A program made the translations under genes and the position numbers. Shown here in pieces: positions 1 to 8,279 of a stretch of 58,350 nt of DNA; position 1 is the stretch's first letter; the number at the start of each line of letters is the position of its first letter. This DNA comes from Candidatus Methanomethylophilaceae archaeon (GTDB lineage Archaea; Thermoplasmatota; Thermoplasmata; Methanomassiliicoccales; Methanomethylophilaceae): contig JAEDGA010000005.1 in NCBI GenBank assembly GCA_016297775.1, forward strand, positions 1 through 58,350, in the 5' to 3' direction. Under the pieces are notes generated by a model that saw only the letters and a program-made list of their open reading frames with translations, was not told the DNA's origin and made no database searches.

Positions 1-347
1 AGGAGGTCATCCTGTCCATGATCCGCGATCCCCAGTACGGACCCGTCATCTCCTTCGGACTCGGAGGAATCTTCGTCGAGATCCTCAGGGAGATCTCCCA
101 GGCCCACGTGCCCATGACCGAGGAGCAGCTGGACGAGATGATCCAGTCCACCAAGGCCTACAAGCTGATGTCCGGTGCCCGCGGAATGGCCAAGTCCGAT
201 ATCACCGCGATGAAGGACACCATCAGGAAGATCGTCAAGATCTCCGTCGAGAACCCCGAGATCAAGGAGCTCGAGATCAACCCCGTCATCGTCGGTGACG
301 AGGGCAAGGGATGTTGGGCGGTCGACGCATTGGTCACCCTCATCTGA
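1..347 (+). CDS. ADP-forming acetyl/acyl-CoA synthetase, C-terminal end (partial)
   Basis: This is the 3' end of a gene cut by the window start. The open frame runs from base 3 without a start and reads EVILSMIRDPQYGPVISFG, then GGIFVEIL and LEINPVIV. These match the ATP-grasp (beta) part of NDP-forming acyl-CoA synthetases, which convert acyl-CoA, ADP and phosphate to acid, CoA and ATP. LEINP near the end is typical of ATP-grasp nucleotide/metal sites in succinyl-CoA-synthetase-like enzymes. About 115 residues are visible, so the substrate cannot be judged. It stops with TGA and is followed by a GC-rich hairpin. Confidence 0.85.
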   Translation, partial: EVILSMIRDPQYGPVISFGLGGIFVEILREISQAHVPMTEEQLDEMIQSTKAYKLMSGARGMAKSDITAMKDTIRKIVKISVENPEIKELEINPVIVGDEGKGCWAVDALVTLI

Positions 348-352
348 GACCG

Positions 353-373
353 TCACGGGGCTACGGCCCCGTG
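353..373 (+). terminator. Hairpin after acyl-CoA synthetase
   Basis: The arms TCACGGGG and CCCCGTGA are separated by CTACGG-type loop bases and lie 5 bases after the stop. They are followed by a moderately T-rich stretch (CTTTCCGTCTTTT). It is a plausible transcription terminator, although the T tract is interrupted. Confidence 0.55.
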
Positions 374-678
374 AAAAACATCTTTCCGTCTTTTGATTCC
401 GATTGTATTCATATATGCTGGCACATCGATATTTCGTCGTATGGTGACATGATTTGAAACCTGTTTTTGTACGAGAGGCATATGCCAATAAACGGATCGC
501 ATAATATGCTGAAGAGAAGGATCTACAAACCATTTGATTTTGGAGAATGACCAATACCATATGGATGAGAACAACATGGAACATTTTCCGTCATATGCCG
601 CCGCATTCTTCGACAGCATATGGGCATCCAAGATGGAAAGGTAATGAATAACAACAGACCCAGATCACAGAATCTCGC
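374..678. other. Intergenic region without a convincing gene
   Basis: About 300 bases between the acyl-CoA synthetase hairpin and the TIGR04076 gene. It holds only very short frames on the plus strand (22 codons from 482, 27 codons from about 560) and a 92-codon minus frame with no recognisable motif. I see no tRNA-like fold or repeat. It may be decayed coding sequence. Confidence 0.4.
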
Positions 679-981
679 TCAGGATATGGTCTCCAGATAG
701 AACGAGACTGGTCTGAATCCATCGTTGCATGAAATCATGGCGGAATGAGGGTCCTTCATCCACCCGTCGAAGAAGTTCCCGCCTCCGCACGCAAGTGCCA
801 GTACAAAACGTTCCATGGATTTCCAGGCCTCTTCGCACATACCTTCCGGTCTCTGCGCATCCACGGAGATGAACTCCTGTCCCAGCACCATATCGCATGC
901 GTGTTCTATCGGATTCTCATAGATCTCTATGAGATCGCTGTGACAACAGATCTTCTTCACAGTTATCCTCACATCCTTCAT
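679..981 (-). CDS. TIGR04076 family protein
   Basis: A 100-residue protein of the TIGR04076 family, whose function is unknown. Recognisable family features are the start MKDVRITVKK, a conserved ACDM stretch, PEGMCEEAWKSM in the middle, and the C-terminal block WMKDPHSAMISCNDGFRPVSF. The start at 981 fits the family N-terminus; an upstream in-frame ATG at 1026 would add 15 unrelated residues. A GGAG sits about 10 bases before the chosen ATG. A TATA-like TTTTATATC lies at about 1015-1024. The gene is alone and follows the ddc terminator. Confidence 0.75.
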   Translation of the reverse strand: MKDVRITVKKICCHSDLIEIYENPIEHACDMVLGQEFISVDAQRPEGMCEEAWKSMERFVLALACGGGNFFDGWMKDPHSAMISCNDGFRPVSFYLETIS

Positions 982-1012
982 GACGGCATCTCCGATGTAT
1001 AGAACAATACAG

Positions 1013-1058
1013 CAGATATAAAACAAAGGTTGACGTCACCGGCGGGTACCCCCGCCGG
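1013..1058 (-). terminator. Terminator of dat-ddc operon
   Basis: On the minus strand, 8 bases after the ddc stop, there is a perfect 8-bp stem CCGGCGGG/CCCGCCGG with a 4-base loop (1039-1058). It is followed by a T-rich run (CCTTTGTTTTATAT). The same T-rich run probably also serves as the TATA element of the next gene. Confidence 0.75.
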
Positions 1059-1066
1059 ATCCGTTC

Positions 1067-2524
1067 TCAGCATCTTGCCTGCACACCGAGTTCCTTTATC
1101 CTGGCTATGATCGAATCGATCATGTCATGTGTCAGATTGGGATTGAGCAAGGTGAACTTGAGCATCACACGTCCGTCCTTGACGGTCTGACCGATCACGG
1201 TACCTTCGGAAAGTAGCATGCGCCTGACCCTCTTGTTGACATCATCCCCCATATCCAAAGCGAATACGACGGACGAGAGCTCGGGCTCCACCGGTGCGAT
1301 GAACGCATCGTCCGAGGATATCCTGTCGAAGAAATAGGATGCGTTGCCAACAGCGGTGTCGATGATCCTGGAGAACCCTTCGACACCTCTGGTCTGGAAT
1401 GCCATGAACACCTTCAATGCATCGAAACGGCGGGTGGTCTGCATCGATTTGCCTACGAGGTTGATGTAACCGTCCTCCTCGTCCTCCTCACGGTTGAGAT
1501 AATCCGCGTGGAGTTCGAAGCACTTCAGTCTCTCCCCGTCCTTCATGAGTATCGCGGAACACGATATGGGAAGGAGGAACATCTTGTGGAAATCGATGGT
1601 TATCGAATCGCAAAGGGATATCGCTGACAACCTATCGCGATACCGTCTGCTCATGATGAGTCCGGAACCGTATGCGGCGTCCCCATGCAGATGCATACCG
1701 TAACGGTCGCAAAGCTCCCTCATGCCCTTTGCATCATCTATGGAACCGAAATCTGTGGTACCGAATGTGGCCACCGCACAATACGGATATAGGCCCGCAT
1801 CCACATCCTCCTTCAACATCCTCTCGAATTCCTTCAGATCGATACGACACTTGGAATCCACCGGGATCTTGCGTACAGCGGAATACCCCATACCCAGGAT
1901 GTGGCTTGCCTTGTCCATGGAGAAGTGGGAGATCTCCGAAGTGTACACGCGCAGCTTCCCATACTCGGGCGGAAGACCGTTCATCTTCACATCCCATCCG
2001 AACCTCTCCATACAGTACCAGTCACGCGCCGCGATGATGGCGGATATGTTGGATTGGGACCCTCCCGATGTGAAGCATCCGTCGGATGTGTCAGGCACAT
2101 AGCCGAACAGTCCGGCAAGACCGCGGATCATGCTCACCTCCAGTTCGGTGGCGGCCGGACCCTGGTCCCAACTGTCCATACTGTCGTTGAAGCAGGAGAT
2201 TATCAATTCCGAACAGATGGTCTCGGTGAGCACCGGGGAATGGAGATGCGGCATGTACTTTGTGGACCAGGTGCGCAGCATATGGGGAAGGATGACCTTC
2301 TCGGTGTCCTTCAACACCTGTTCGAATCCCCTTCCATTTTCGGGAAGGAATCCTAGTTCACCCACCTTGTCCCTGAGTTCGTATGGATCTATCCCGGAGA
2401 ACGCGCTGTCATCGGAGTAGGATCTGAATACGGAAGACAGTGTCTCCGCGATCATCTCGGAGAACCTATCCTGGATCTCCTTGGATTCGGAAAGAAGTAC
2501 CGGATCAGTTGCAGACATCGGCAT
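1067..2524 (-). CDS. ddc: L-2,4-diaminobutyrate decarboxylase (group II PLP decarboxylase)
   Basis: A 485-residue pyridoxal-phosphate decarboxylase of the glutamate/aromatic/diaminobutyrate group. Visible sites are TSGGSQSN (152-159) for phosphate binding, the conserved His near 200 (ISHFSMDKAS), HGDAAYG (280-286) with the Asp that contacts the pyridine nitrogen, and DFHK with Lys314 as the Schiff-base lysine. It is too long for the archaeal tyrosine/aspartate decarboxylase MfnA. The preference for diaminobutyrate is inferred mainly from the partner gene: its start overlaps the end of the diaminobutyrate aminotransferase by 20 bases. It would make 1,3-diaminopropane and CO2 in the cytoplasm. 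ATG codons at 2524 and 2518 are both possible starts. Confidence 0.8.
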   Translation of the reverse strand: MPMSATDPVLLSESKEIQDRFSEMIAETLSSVFRSYSDDSAFSGIDPYELRDKVGELGFLPENGRGFEQVLKDTEKVILPHMLRTWSTKYMPHLHSPVLTETICSELIISCFNDSMDSWDQGPAATELEVSMIRGLAGLFGYVPDTSDGCFTSGGSQSNISAIIAARDWYCMERFGWDVKMNGLPPEYGKLRVYTSEISHFSMDKASHILGMGYSAVRKIPVDSKCRIDLKEFERMLKEDVDAGLYPYCAVATFGTTDFGSIDDAKGMRELCDRYGMHLHGDAAYGSGLIMSRRYRDRLSAISLCDSITIDFHKMFLLPISCSAILMKDGERLKCFELHADYLNREEDEEDGYINLVGKSMQTTRRFDALKVFMAFQTRGVEGFSRIIDTAVGNASYFFDRISSDDAFIAPVEPELSSVVFALDMGDDVNKRVRRMLLSEGTVIGQTVKDGRVMLKFTLLNPNLTHDMIDSIIARIKELGVQARC

Positions 2525-3848
2525 CGACCTGTCTTACCACTTTCTCGAATATGGACATTGCCTTGTCTATATCCTCGTCCGTTATGTTGAGCGCGCAAAG
2601 GCATCTCATGACGGATCCGTTGCGTCCGCCCTTCTCCATGATGAACTTGTTCTCGAAGCACAGTCTCTGGACCTTTGCGGCGATCTCTCCGCTCGGTTCG
2701 GGGACGCCCATGAGGTCGAGTGGGCCATTGGGATCGATGAACTCGATACCGAACATCAGACCCGTGCCACGTACATCGCCGATGATCCTGACCTCCTTCT
2801 GAAGCTTCCTGATGCGTTCCATCATCATGTCGCCCTTGCGGGTCACATCCGCAAGGAATTCCGGTCTGCTGATCCTCTTCATGATGACCGTACCGCATAC
2901 CATGGCGAGCTGGTTCCCGCGGAATGTTCCGGCGTGTGCACCCGGACCCCATTTGTCCAGGTCCTTGTCGTATACCACGACGGACATGGGTTGTGCCCCT
3001 CCGATGGCCTTGGAGATGAGGATGACATCGGGAACGATGCCTGCGTGTTCGAACGCGAACACCTTGCCGGAACGTCCCATTCCACACTGGATCTCGTCGC
3101 AGATCAGAGGGATGCCCAGTTCCTTCGTCACCCTGCGTACCGCCTGAAGGAATTCGACGGGGGCGGGGATGGCCCCTCCTTCCCCCTGGATCGGTTCTAT
3201 GATGACTGCGGCAGGTTTGGTGACCCCGCTCTCGGGATCCTTCAGAAGGCGCTCGAAATAGTTGATGCATGCCTTGGTCCCCGCCTCTCCTCCGATACCC
3301 ATGGGACAGCGGTACGAATACGGATACGGCATGAACTGTACGCCGGGCATGACATTGGCGACGTGGTTCTTCGCGTTGCAATTACCGGTAAGTGCCATGG
3401 CACCATGACCCATACCGTGGTATCCTCCGGAGAATGCTATGACGGTGCTCCTGCCTGTCGCGGTCTTGCAGAGTTTGATCGCGGCATCCGTAGCATCCGT
3501 ACCGGATGGGGAACAGAACTGCACCTTCGCCCGGGACGCCATTTCTTTCGGCAGGATGGAGAACAACGTCTCGACGAACATGTCCTTGATGGGGGTGGTG
3601 AGATCGAGGGTGTGAAGGGGTGCACCGGACTGGATGTGCTCGATCATCGCCCTGTTGATCTCATCATCGTTGTGTCCGAGCGCGAGGGTGCCGGCACCGT
3701 TAAGGAAATCGATGTACTTGTTCCCGTCCATATCCTCAAGATAGGATCCTTTGGCGGATCTGATCGCGATGGGGAACCTGCGGGGATAGCTCCTGGCTGA
3801 TGATTCGTACTCGCTCTGACGGTCGACGAAGTACTGGTTGGACTGCAT
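2505..3848 (-). CDS. dat: Diaminobutyrate--2-oxoglutarate aminotransferase (class III)
   Basis: A 447-residue class III aminotransferase. Key elements are PSGTDATDAA (114-123), the GGYHG loop (141-145), the cofactor Asp in CDEIQCGMGRSG (near 251), and Lys280 in SKAIGGAQPMS as the PLP lysine. The family usually moves an amino group from glutamate to aspartate 4-semialdehyde, giving 2,4-diaminobutyrate. It is first in a two-gene operon with ddc. The start at 3848 (MQSNQYFV) was chosen because homologues begin at this point; an upstream frame would add 19 atypical residues. It is preceded by a promoter that matches the amtB promoter almost base for base. dapB, which draws on the same aspartate semialdehyde pool, lies just upstream on the other strand. 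Confidence 0.87.
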   Translation of the reverse strand: MQSNQYFVDRQSEYESSARSYPRRFPIAIRSAKGSYLEDMDGNKYIDFLNGAGTLALGHNDDEINRAMIEHIQSGAPLHTLDLTTPIKDMFVETLFSILPKEMASRAKVQFCSPSGTDATDAAIKLCKTATGRSTVIAFSGGYHGMGHGAMALTGNCNAKNHVANVMPGVQFMPYPYSYRCPMGIGGEAGTKACINYFERLLKDPESGVTKPAAVIIEPIQGEGGAIPAPVEFLQAVRRVTKELGIPLICDEIQCGMGRSGKVFAFEHAGIVPDVILISKAIGGAQPMSVVVYDKDLDKWGPGAHAGTFRGNQLAMVCGTVIMKRISRPEFLADVTRKGDMMMERIRKLQKEVRIIGDVRGTGLMFGIEFIDPNGPLDLMGVPEPSGEIAAKVQRLCFENKFIMEKGGRNGSVMRCLCALNITDEDIDKAMSIFEKVVRQVDADVCN

Positions 3849-3903
3849 ACGGACTGGAAAAGTCCAACGTATAAAAAACAATTGTCTAGTACAATAATAA
3901 ACC

Positions 3904-3931
3904 ATTAGACATTTGTCTAATTAAATTTTAC
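3904..3931 (-). promoter_or_regulatory. dat promoter: TATA plus palindromic operator
   Basis: The palindrome ATTAGACATTTGTCTAAT (3904-3921) has two perfect 8-bp arms and a TT spacer. On the minus strand it directly follows a TATA-like TAAAATTTAA, so it lies between TATA and the expected transcription start near 3895. The same arrangement and sequence occur before amtB (56471-56499). A further half-site TGTCTA lies at 3883-3888. The position suggests a repressor site. Confidence 0.72.
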
Positions 3932-4408
3932 ACTTACCAGTAACCATCTACTGAACAAGGAGATACCAAACAATTGATCATTCACGCGTATGCACCCGGA
4001 CCGGGAATTATGACATCGCCGAATGTGTGGATATACGGAAATGAAGAGATGAATCAAATCACGTAACTTCGCGAAGATAGAACCAGGCCCGAGAATGTAA
4101 CTGTCAACCCAATTATTCAACATGCTTCTTTGCGATGATTACGATTGCCGTGATCAGGTCCGCCGATGATATCCGACGAAGTCCAGTCACCTAATATGCC
4201 GATGGCCCCCAAGATATTTAAAAACAGCCACCGGACATCCGGACCTGAAATGCCACCATCACCAGACATCATATATTATGTGCCAGATTGTACCAGCATA
4301 CGCATGTCCGCATCCATATGCATACGATATCGACGACACCGTCCGGAATGACGGCTGTCCTTCCAATGAAGATTATATACAGATTCCTTGATTGAGCGCT
4401 CAGATAAT
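3932..4408. other. Intergenic region between dat and dapB
   Basis: About 480 bases between divergent dat and dapB. It holds the upstream part of the dat promoter and, at 4373-4379, a TTATATA box about 30 bases before the dapB ATG. I find no convincing gene, tRNA or repeat in the rest; the frames on both strands are short and compositionally unlike the neighbours. Confidence 0.45.
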
Positions 4409-5209
4409 ATGGCAGACATCAGAGCAGCACTCGTAGGAGCATGCGGAAGGATGGGAACAGGCATCGTCCGCAAGATCATGTCCACTGATGGAATCACCGT
4501 CGCGGCCGCATTCGATCTCGTCAGGATCGGAGACGACATCGGAGAGGTCGCAGGCATCGGAAAGATCGGAGTCCCGGTCTCGGACGCAAAGGACCTGAGC
4601 ACCGTCCTCAAGGAGGCGAAGGTTGACGTCATCCTCGATTTCACCATCGCCAAGGCGACCGCGGTCAACGCACCTATCGCGGCAGCGGCGGGTGTCAACC
4701 TCATCATCGGTACAACCGGACTCACGCCCGAGATCATGGCCGACATACAGAAGGCCGTCGAGGAGAACGATGTCGCGGCAGTACAGTCCACCAACTACTC
4801 CATCGGAGTCGGTGTCTTCATCAAACTCTGCAGGGAGGCTGCAAGGAATCTCGGTCTCGACTATGACGTGGAGATCGTAGAGGCACACCACAACCAGAAG
4901 AAGGATGCCCCCAGCGGTACCGCGCTGTCCACCGCGGAAGCCATCAGCGAGGAGCTCGGAGGAAAGGAGTTCGTCCACGGACGCCAGGGACTCTGCCCAC
5001 GCGGAAAGGAGATAGGGATCCACGCGGTACGCGGAGGGGACATCGTCGGTGACCACACCGCAATGTTCATCGGGAACTGCGAGAGGATCGAGATCAAGCA
5101 TCAGGCACACTCCCGTGAGGTCTTCATCGCCGGAGCCGTACTTGCAGCGAAATGGGTCTGCTCTCAGAAGAAGGGTAAGATCTATTCCATGACCGACGTA
5201 CTTGCCTGA
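4409..5209 (+). CDS. dapB: 4-hydroxy-tetrahydrodipicolinate reductase
   Basis: A 266-residue DapB, which reduces hydroxy-tetrahydrodipicolinate with NAD(P)H in lysine/diaminopimelate synthesis. The N-terminal Rossmann motif reads ALVGACGRMG. The catalytic region has EIVEAHHNQKKDAPSGTA, with the His-His pair and the Lys of the KKDAPSGT signature. The length is normal for the family. The ATG at 4409 is the first good start; a TATA box at 4373-4379 predicts transcription starting only a few bases before it. A strong hairpin follows the stop, so it is probably monocistronic. Confidence 0.95.
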   Translation: MADIRAALVGACGRMGTGIVRKIMSTDGITVAAAFDLVRIGDDIGEVAGIGKIGVPVSDAKDLSTVLKEAKVDVILDFTIAKATAVNAPIAAAAGVNLIIGTTGLTPEIMADIQKAVEENDVAAVQSTNYSIGVGVFIKLCREAARNLGLDYDVEIVEAHHNQKKDAPSGTALSTAEAISEELGGKEFVHGRQGLCPRGKEIGIHAVRGGDIVGDHTAMFIGNCERIEIKHQAHSREVFIAGAVLAAKWVCSQKKGKIYSMTDVLA

Positions 5210-5219
5210 AACCGATTAA

Positions 5220-5233
5220 GGGGCTTCGGCCCC
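5220..5233 (+). terminator. Hairpin after dapB
   Basis: GGGGCTTCGGCCCC is a 5-bp GC stem closed by a CTTCGG-type loop, 10 bases after the dapB stop and followed by GCTTCATTTCTT. It also sits just before the MATE gene. Confidence 0.55.
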
Positions 5234-5256
5234 GCTTCATTTCTTCACGGTGGCAC

Positions 5257-6612
5257 ATGTCATCCAACAAGAGCGTGGACATACTTCTGGGCGATCCCAA
5301 GAAGGCCATACTGGCGATGTCCGTACCGATCATGGTCGCACTGTTCGTGGCCGAGATAAACACCATCGTAGACCGCGCATGGTGCTCAGGGATGGGATCC
5401 GATACGTTGGCAGCCGTGGCTGTCGTGAGACCCATCTATAACGTGCTGGTGGGATTGGGTGCCGGATTGGGTGTCGGTGCTTCCGCCGTGATATCCAGAT
5501 ACATAGGTGCCGGTAAGAAGGGTGATGCCGTATCCGGTTGCGTACAGACGCTGATCTTGGCGGCCGCTATAGGTCTGGCACTTACACCATTACTTCTCAT
5601 CGCCCAGCCGTACATACTGTCCATGCTGGGTGCCGGAAGCGTCATAGACGAATCCACTGCGTACATGTCCGCGTACTCCTTCTTCGTGGTACTGATAATC
5701 ATCAACGGTGCCATAGGCGGGATACTCAACGGCCAAGGGGCATCCACACTATCCACGGCGATGATGGTGACCCTCGCGGTATCCAACATGGTCCTGGATC
5801 CGATATTCATCTACATGCTGGGCATGGGGATAACGGGAGCATCCGTGGCGACCGTGACCGCCACCATGATATCCCTCCTGCTGGGTCTGTTCTTCCTCCT
5901 TGGAAGGAGGACCTACCTCGATATATCCAAGGCGGACATCGTATGGGACCGTACGCACTCGCGTGCCGTGATGACCGCGGGCGTACCGCAGATGATGGAA
6001 TATCTGGTACTGTACGGCATGGATGCCATACTTAACTATCTGGTCATCCTCTGTGCCGGTACCGACGGATTGACGATATTCTCTACAGTGGACGGATTGA
6101 TAATCCTGATGACCGTCCCGGCCATGGCAGTGGGGTCCGCATTGGTCCCCGTGGCATCATCCGCATACGGACAGAAGGACATACAGCGTTTGAACAGATC
6201 CTTCGGTTATGCTCTGCTGTTCGGTATCGGATTGGTTACCGCTCTGATCCTCGTTCTGGAGATCTTCCCCGAGCAACTGCTCTATATCTTCACATATTCG
6301 GACAATATGGAGGCGTACCGTCCGCAGATGGTCCATCTGCTGTCCTTCATGTGCCTCTACATGCCGTTGTTCTCTTTCAACCCCATATGTTCCGGATACC
6401 TCCAGGCGGTGAAACACCCCAACTATTCCGTGGGCATGGCCGTATGGAGGAACATCGTCCTGATAACGTTCTTCTGGATCGCATCGTCCTACACACTGGA
6501 CGAGATAGGTCTGGCACTCATCGTGGGACACTTCGTCGGGATGTCCTGCATGTGTACTCTGACCTACATCACATCCAAAAGGGTCGGAAGGGAGATGTCC
6601 GTATCCGAATGA
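5257..6612 (+). CDS. MATE family efflux transporter
   Basis: A 451-residue inner-membrane protein with about twelve hydrophobic segments in two related halves, as in the MATE (NorM/DinF) family of Na+- or H+-coupled exporters. Family-like features are the N-terminal ILAMSVPIMVALFVAEI stretch, DTLAAVAVVRP, the GVGASAVISRYIGAGK loop between helices 2 and 3, and a second-half copy containing MAVGSALVPVASSAYGQ. The substrate cannot be deduced. GGTGG lies just before the ATG. Its stop is 2 bases from the stop of the convergent antiporter gene, leaving no room for separate terminators. Confidence 0.88.
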   Translation: MSSNKSVDILLGDPKKAILAMSVPIMVALFVAEINTIVDRAWCSGMGSDTLAAVAVVRPIYNVLVGLGAGLGVGASAVISRYIGAGKKGDAVSGCVQTLILAAAIGLALTPLLLIAQPYILSMLGAGSVIDESTAYMSAYSFFVVLIIINGAIGGILNGQGASTLSTAMMVTLAVSNMVLDPIFIYMLGMGITGASVATVTATMISLLLGLFFLLGRRTYLDISKADIVWDRTHSRAVMTAGVPQMMEYLVLYGMDAILNYLVILCAGTDGLTIFSTVDGLIILMTVPAMAVGSALVPVASSAYGQKDIQRLNRSFGYALLFGIGLVTALILVLEIFPEQLLYIFTYSDNMEAYRPQMVHLLSFMCLYMPLFSFNPICSGYLQAVKHPNYSVGMAVWRNIVLITFFWIASSYTLDEIGLALIVGHFVGMSCMCTLTYITSKRVGREMSVSE

Positions 6613-6614
6613 CA

Positions 6615-7940
6615 TCATTCGGAATACGTACGTTTGTGCCTGGGGAACAGCATTATCGATAGTGCCAGACAGATCAACAATATGAACGGGTACACCAGAT
6701 TGGGCAGGACATCGAATGCGGAGTATGCGTATCCCGCAGCGGATATCGCGGACAATGCCACAAGGATCTGGGCGCCGTAAGGGATGATCCCCTGGAACAC
6801 GCAGGACACGGTATCCAATATCGAAGCGGCCTCCCTCGGGGAGATACCGTATGATTCGGAGATGTCCTTGGCGAGCGGATTCGCCATGACGATCGCCACG
6901 GTGTTGTTGGCCGTGGATATGTCCATGATTCCGACAAGGAAACCGATACCGCACATACCTCCGCGGAATCCGCTGAATCTGCTCTTGATCCATCTGAGGA
7001 CGGCCTCGAATCCACCGTATTCGATGACCAATGCAACTATGCATGCCACCAGTATCGCGACCATGGATGTCTCGAACATCCCGGACATTCCGCGACCGAT
7101 GCTGCCCATCAGTCCGATGGCATCCGCTCCCCCGGTACCCAGCATGATGATCGCTCCGCTGACCATCCCCATAAGGAGTGCCAGGAACACATTGAGGCCC
7201 GCGACGCTGGCCACGAACACCAGTATGTACGGGACCATCAGCAACAGATCGTACTCGCATACGACGGATCCTCCGGAATATGAGGGAACGGACATCAGAG
7301 AGAAGATCACCAATGAGATCAAAGCCGCAGGTATGGCGAACCATACGTTCTCCAGGAACTTGTCCTTCATCCTGCAACCCTGTCCCTGACATGCCGCTAT
7401 CGTGGTATCCGATATGAACGACAGGTTGTCGCCGAACATGGCACCGCCGACGACCGCACCGACGGAAAGAGGTACCGAGAACCCGGTCGCACCGGACACC
7501 GCTATCGCGATGGGGGCGATGAGTGTGATGGTCCCGACGGACGTTCCCATGGCCAATGAAACCAATGCAGCCACAATGAACAGGACGACGACCGCATACT
7601 CTGGTGGGAACACCGACAGGAAGAAGTATGCCACACTCTCGGCGCTGGAACGACCGACTATACCGACGAACGCACCGGCACACAGGAAGATCAGCAACAT
7701 CATGACGATATTCGGATTCCCTATGCCTTTGGCCATCACGCTTACCTTGGAATTGAAATCCAGCTTCCTGTTCTGCAGACATGCCACCATCAAGGCCACA
7801 AGGAAGACACCGATCACAGGCACTTCGTAGAATCCCATCGCTATGCCCATTCCGTATTCTACAACTATTCCCAGTCCCAGATACAGGACTACGAAGACCA
7901 GGATCGGGAGCATTGCTTTGATATTGGGTTCCGAACTCAT
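6615..7940 (-). CDS. NhaC-type Na+/H+ antiporter family protein
   Basis: A 441-residue membrane protein with about eleven hydrophobic segments, resembling the NhaC/ion-transporter superfamily. The typical region is GTSVGTITLIAPIAI followed by VVGGAMFGDNLSFISDTTIAA, whose polar residues in unwound helices are thought to carry the ion path. Residues near the C-terminus (MDISTANNTVAIVMANPLAKDI) are the second inverted repeat. It probably exchanges Na+ or an organic ion for protons. The start at 7940 begins with MSSEPNIKAM; longer frames add basic, non-conserved residues. Confidence 0.85.
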   Translation of the reverse strand: MSSEPNIKAMLPILVFVVLYLGLGIVVEYGMGIAMGFYEVPVIGVFLVALMVACLQNRKLDFNSKVSVMAKGIGNPNIVMMLLIFLCAGAFVGIVGRSSAESVAYFFLSVFPPEYAVVVLFIVAALVSLAMGTSVGTITLIAPIAIAVSGATGFSVPLSVGAVVGGAMFGDNLSFISDTTIAACQGQGCRMKDKFLENVWFAIPAALISLVIFSLMSVPSYSGGSVVCEYDLLLMVPYILVFVASVAGLNVFLALLMGMVSGAIIMLGTGGADAIGLMGSIGRGMSGMFETSMVAILVACIVALVIEYGGFEAVLRWIKSRFSGFRGGMCGIGFLVGIMDISTANNTVAIVMANPLAKDISESYGISPREAASILDTVSCVFQGIIPYGAQILVALSAISAAGYAYSAFDVLPNLVYPFILLICLALSIMLFPRHKRTYSE

Positions 7941-8222
7941 TGTATGACCTTGTTGGATTCGTACACCGCACCGGCGGTGCGACAAAAGGGTCCGTGGTAC
8001 ATCCGTATCGGGATGTGCACGCCCTAACGTTGTGCGGATGTCCTATTCCGATAAAAACCCCTAGGCCAGCATGTAAGGTGATTAAGGGATGTTACGTAAC
8101 AAAAGGTCCGTTGCGGACACGCCCATAGACGGAACGCGGATACTCATGATGATCCTAGATTGATGGGGTCCCGGAATGCATCCAGAATGGACCGTGAGGG
8201 CGATGATATGAAAATGACCGGA
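7941..8222. other. Intergenic region upstream of nhaC
   Basis: This region lies between the nhaC start and the por terminators. It includes the A/T-rich element GATAAAAACC near 8050, but I cannot place a clear nhaC TATA box. I see no gene, tRNA or repeat. Confidence 0.4.
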
Positions 8223-8270
8223 CACGGCCCGACGACCGTGCCCGGGGATGATAAGAAAGGCCTTGCGGCC
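8223..8270 (-). terminator. Tandem terminator hairpins after por operon
   Basis: Reading the minus strand after the porB stop, GGCCGCAAGGCC forms a stem-loop followed by TTTCTT (8253-8270). A second stem CACGG/CCGTG follows with a loop of about 8 bases (8223-8240). Together they probably end the por transcript. Confidence 0.55.
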
Positions 8271-8279
8271 GTGTTTCGA

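Noticed and set aside
353..631. 92-codon minus-strand frame after the acyl-CoA synthetase
   Set aside because: It starts within an intergenic region, has no recognisable motif, and its end lies in the hairpin of the upstream gene. Codon use is unlike that of neighbouring genes.
482..645. Two short plus-strand frames (22 and 27 codons) that might be a frameshifted gene
   Set aside because: Too short, no ribosome site, and no family resemblance; cannot be told from chance.
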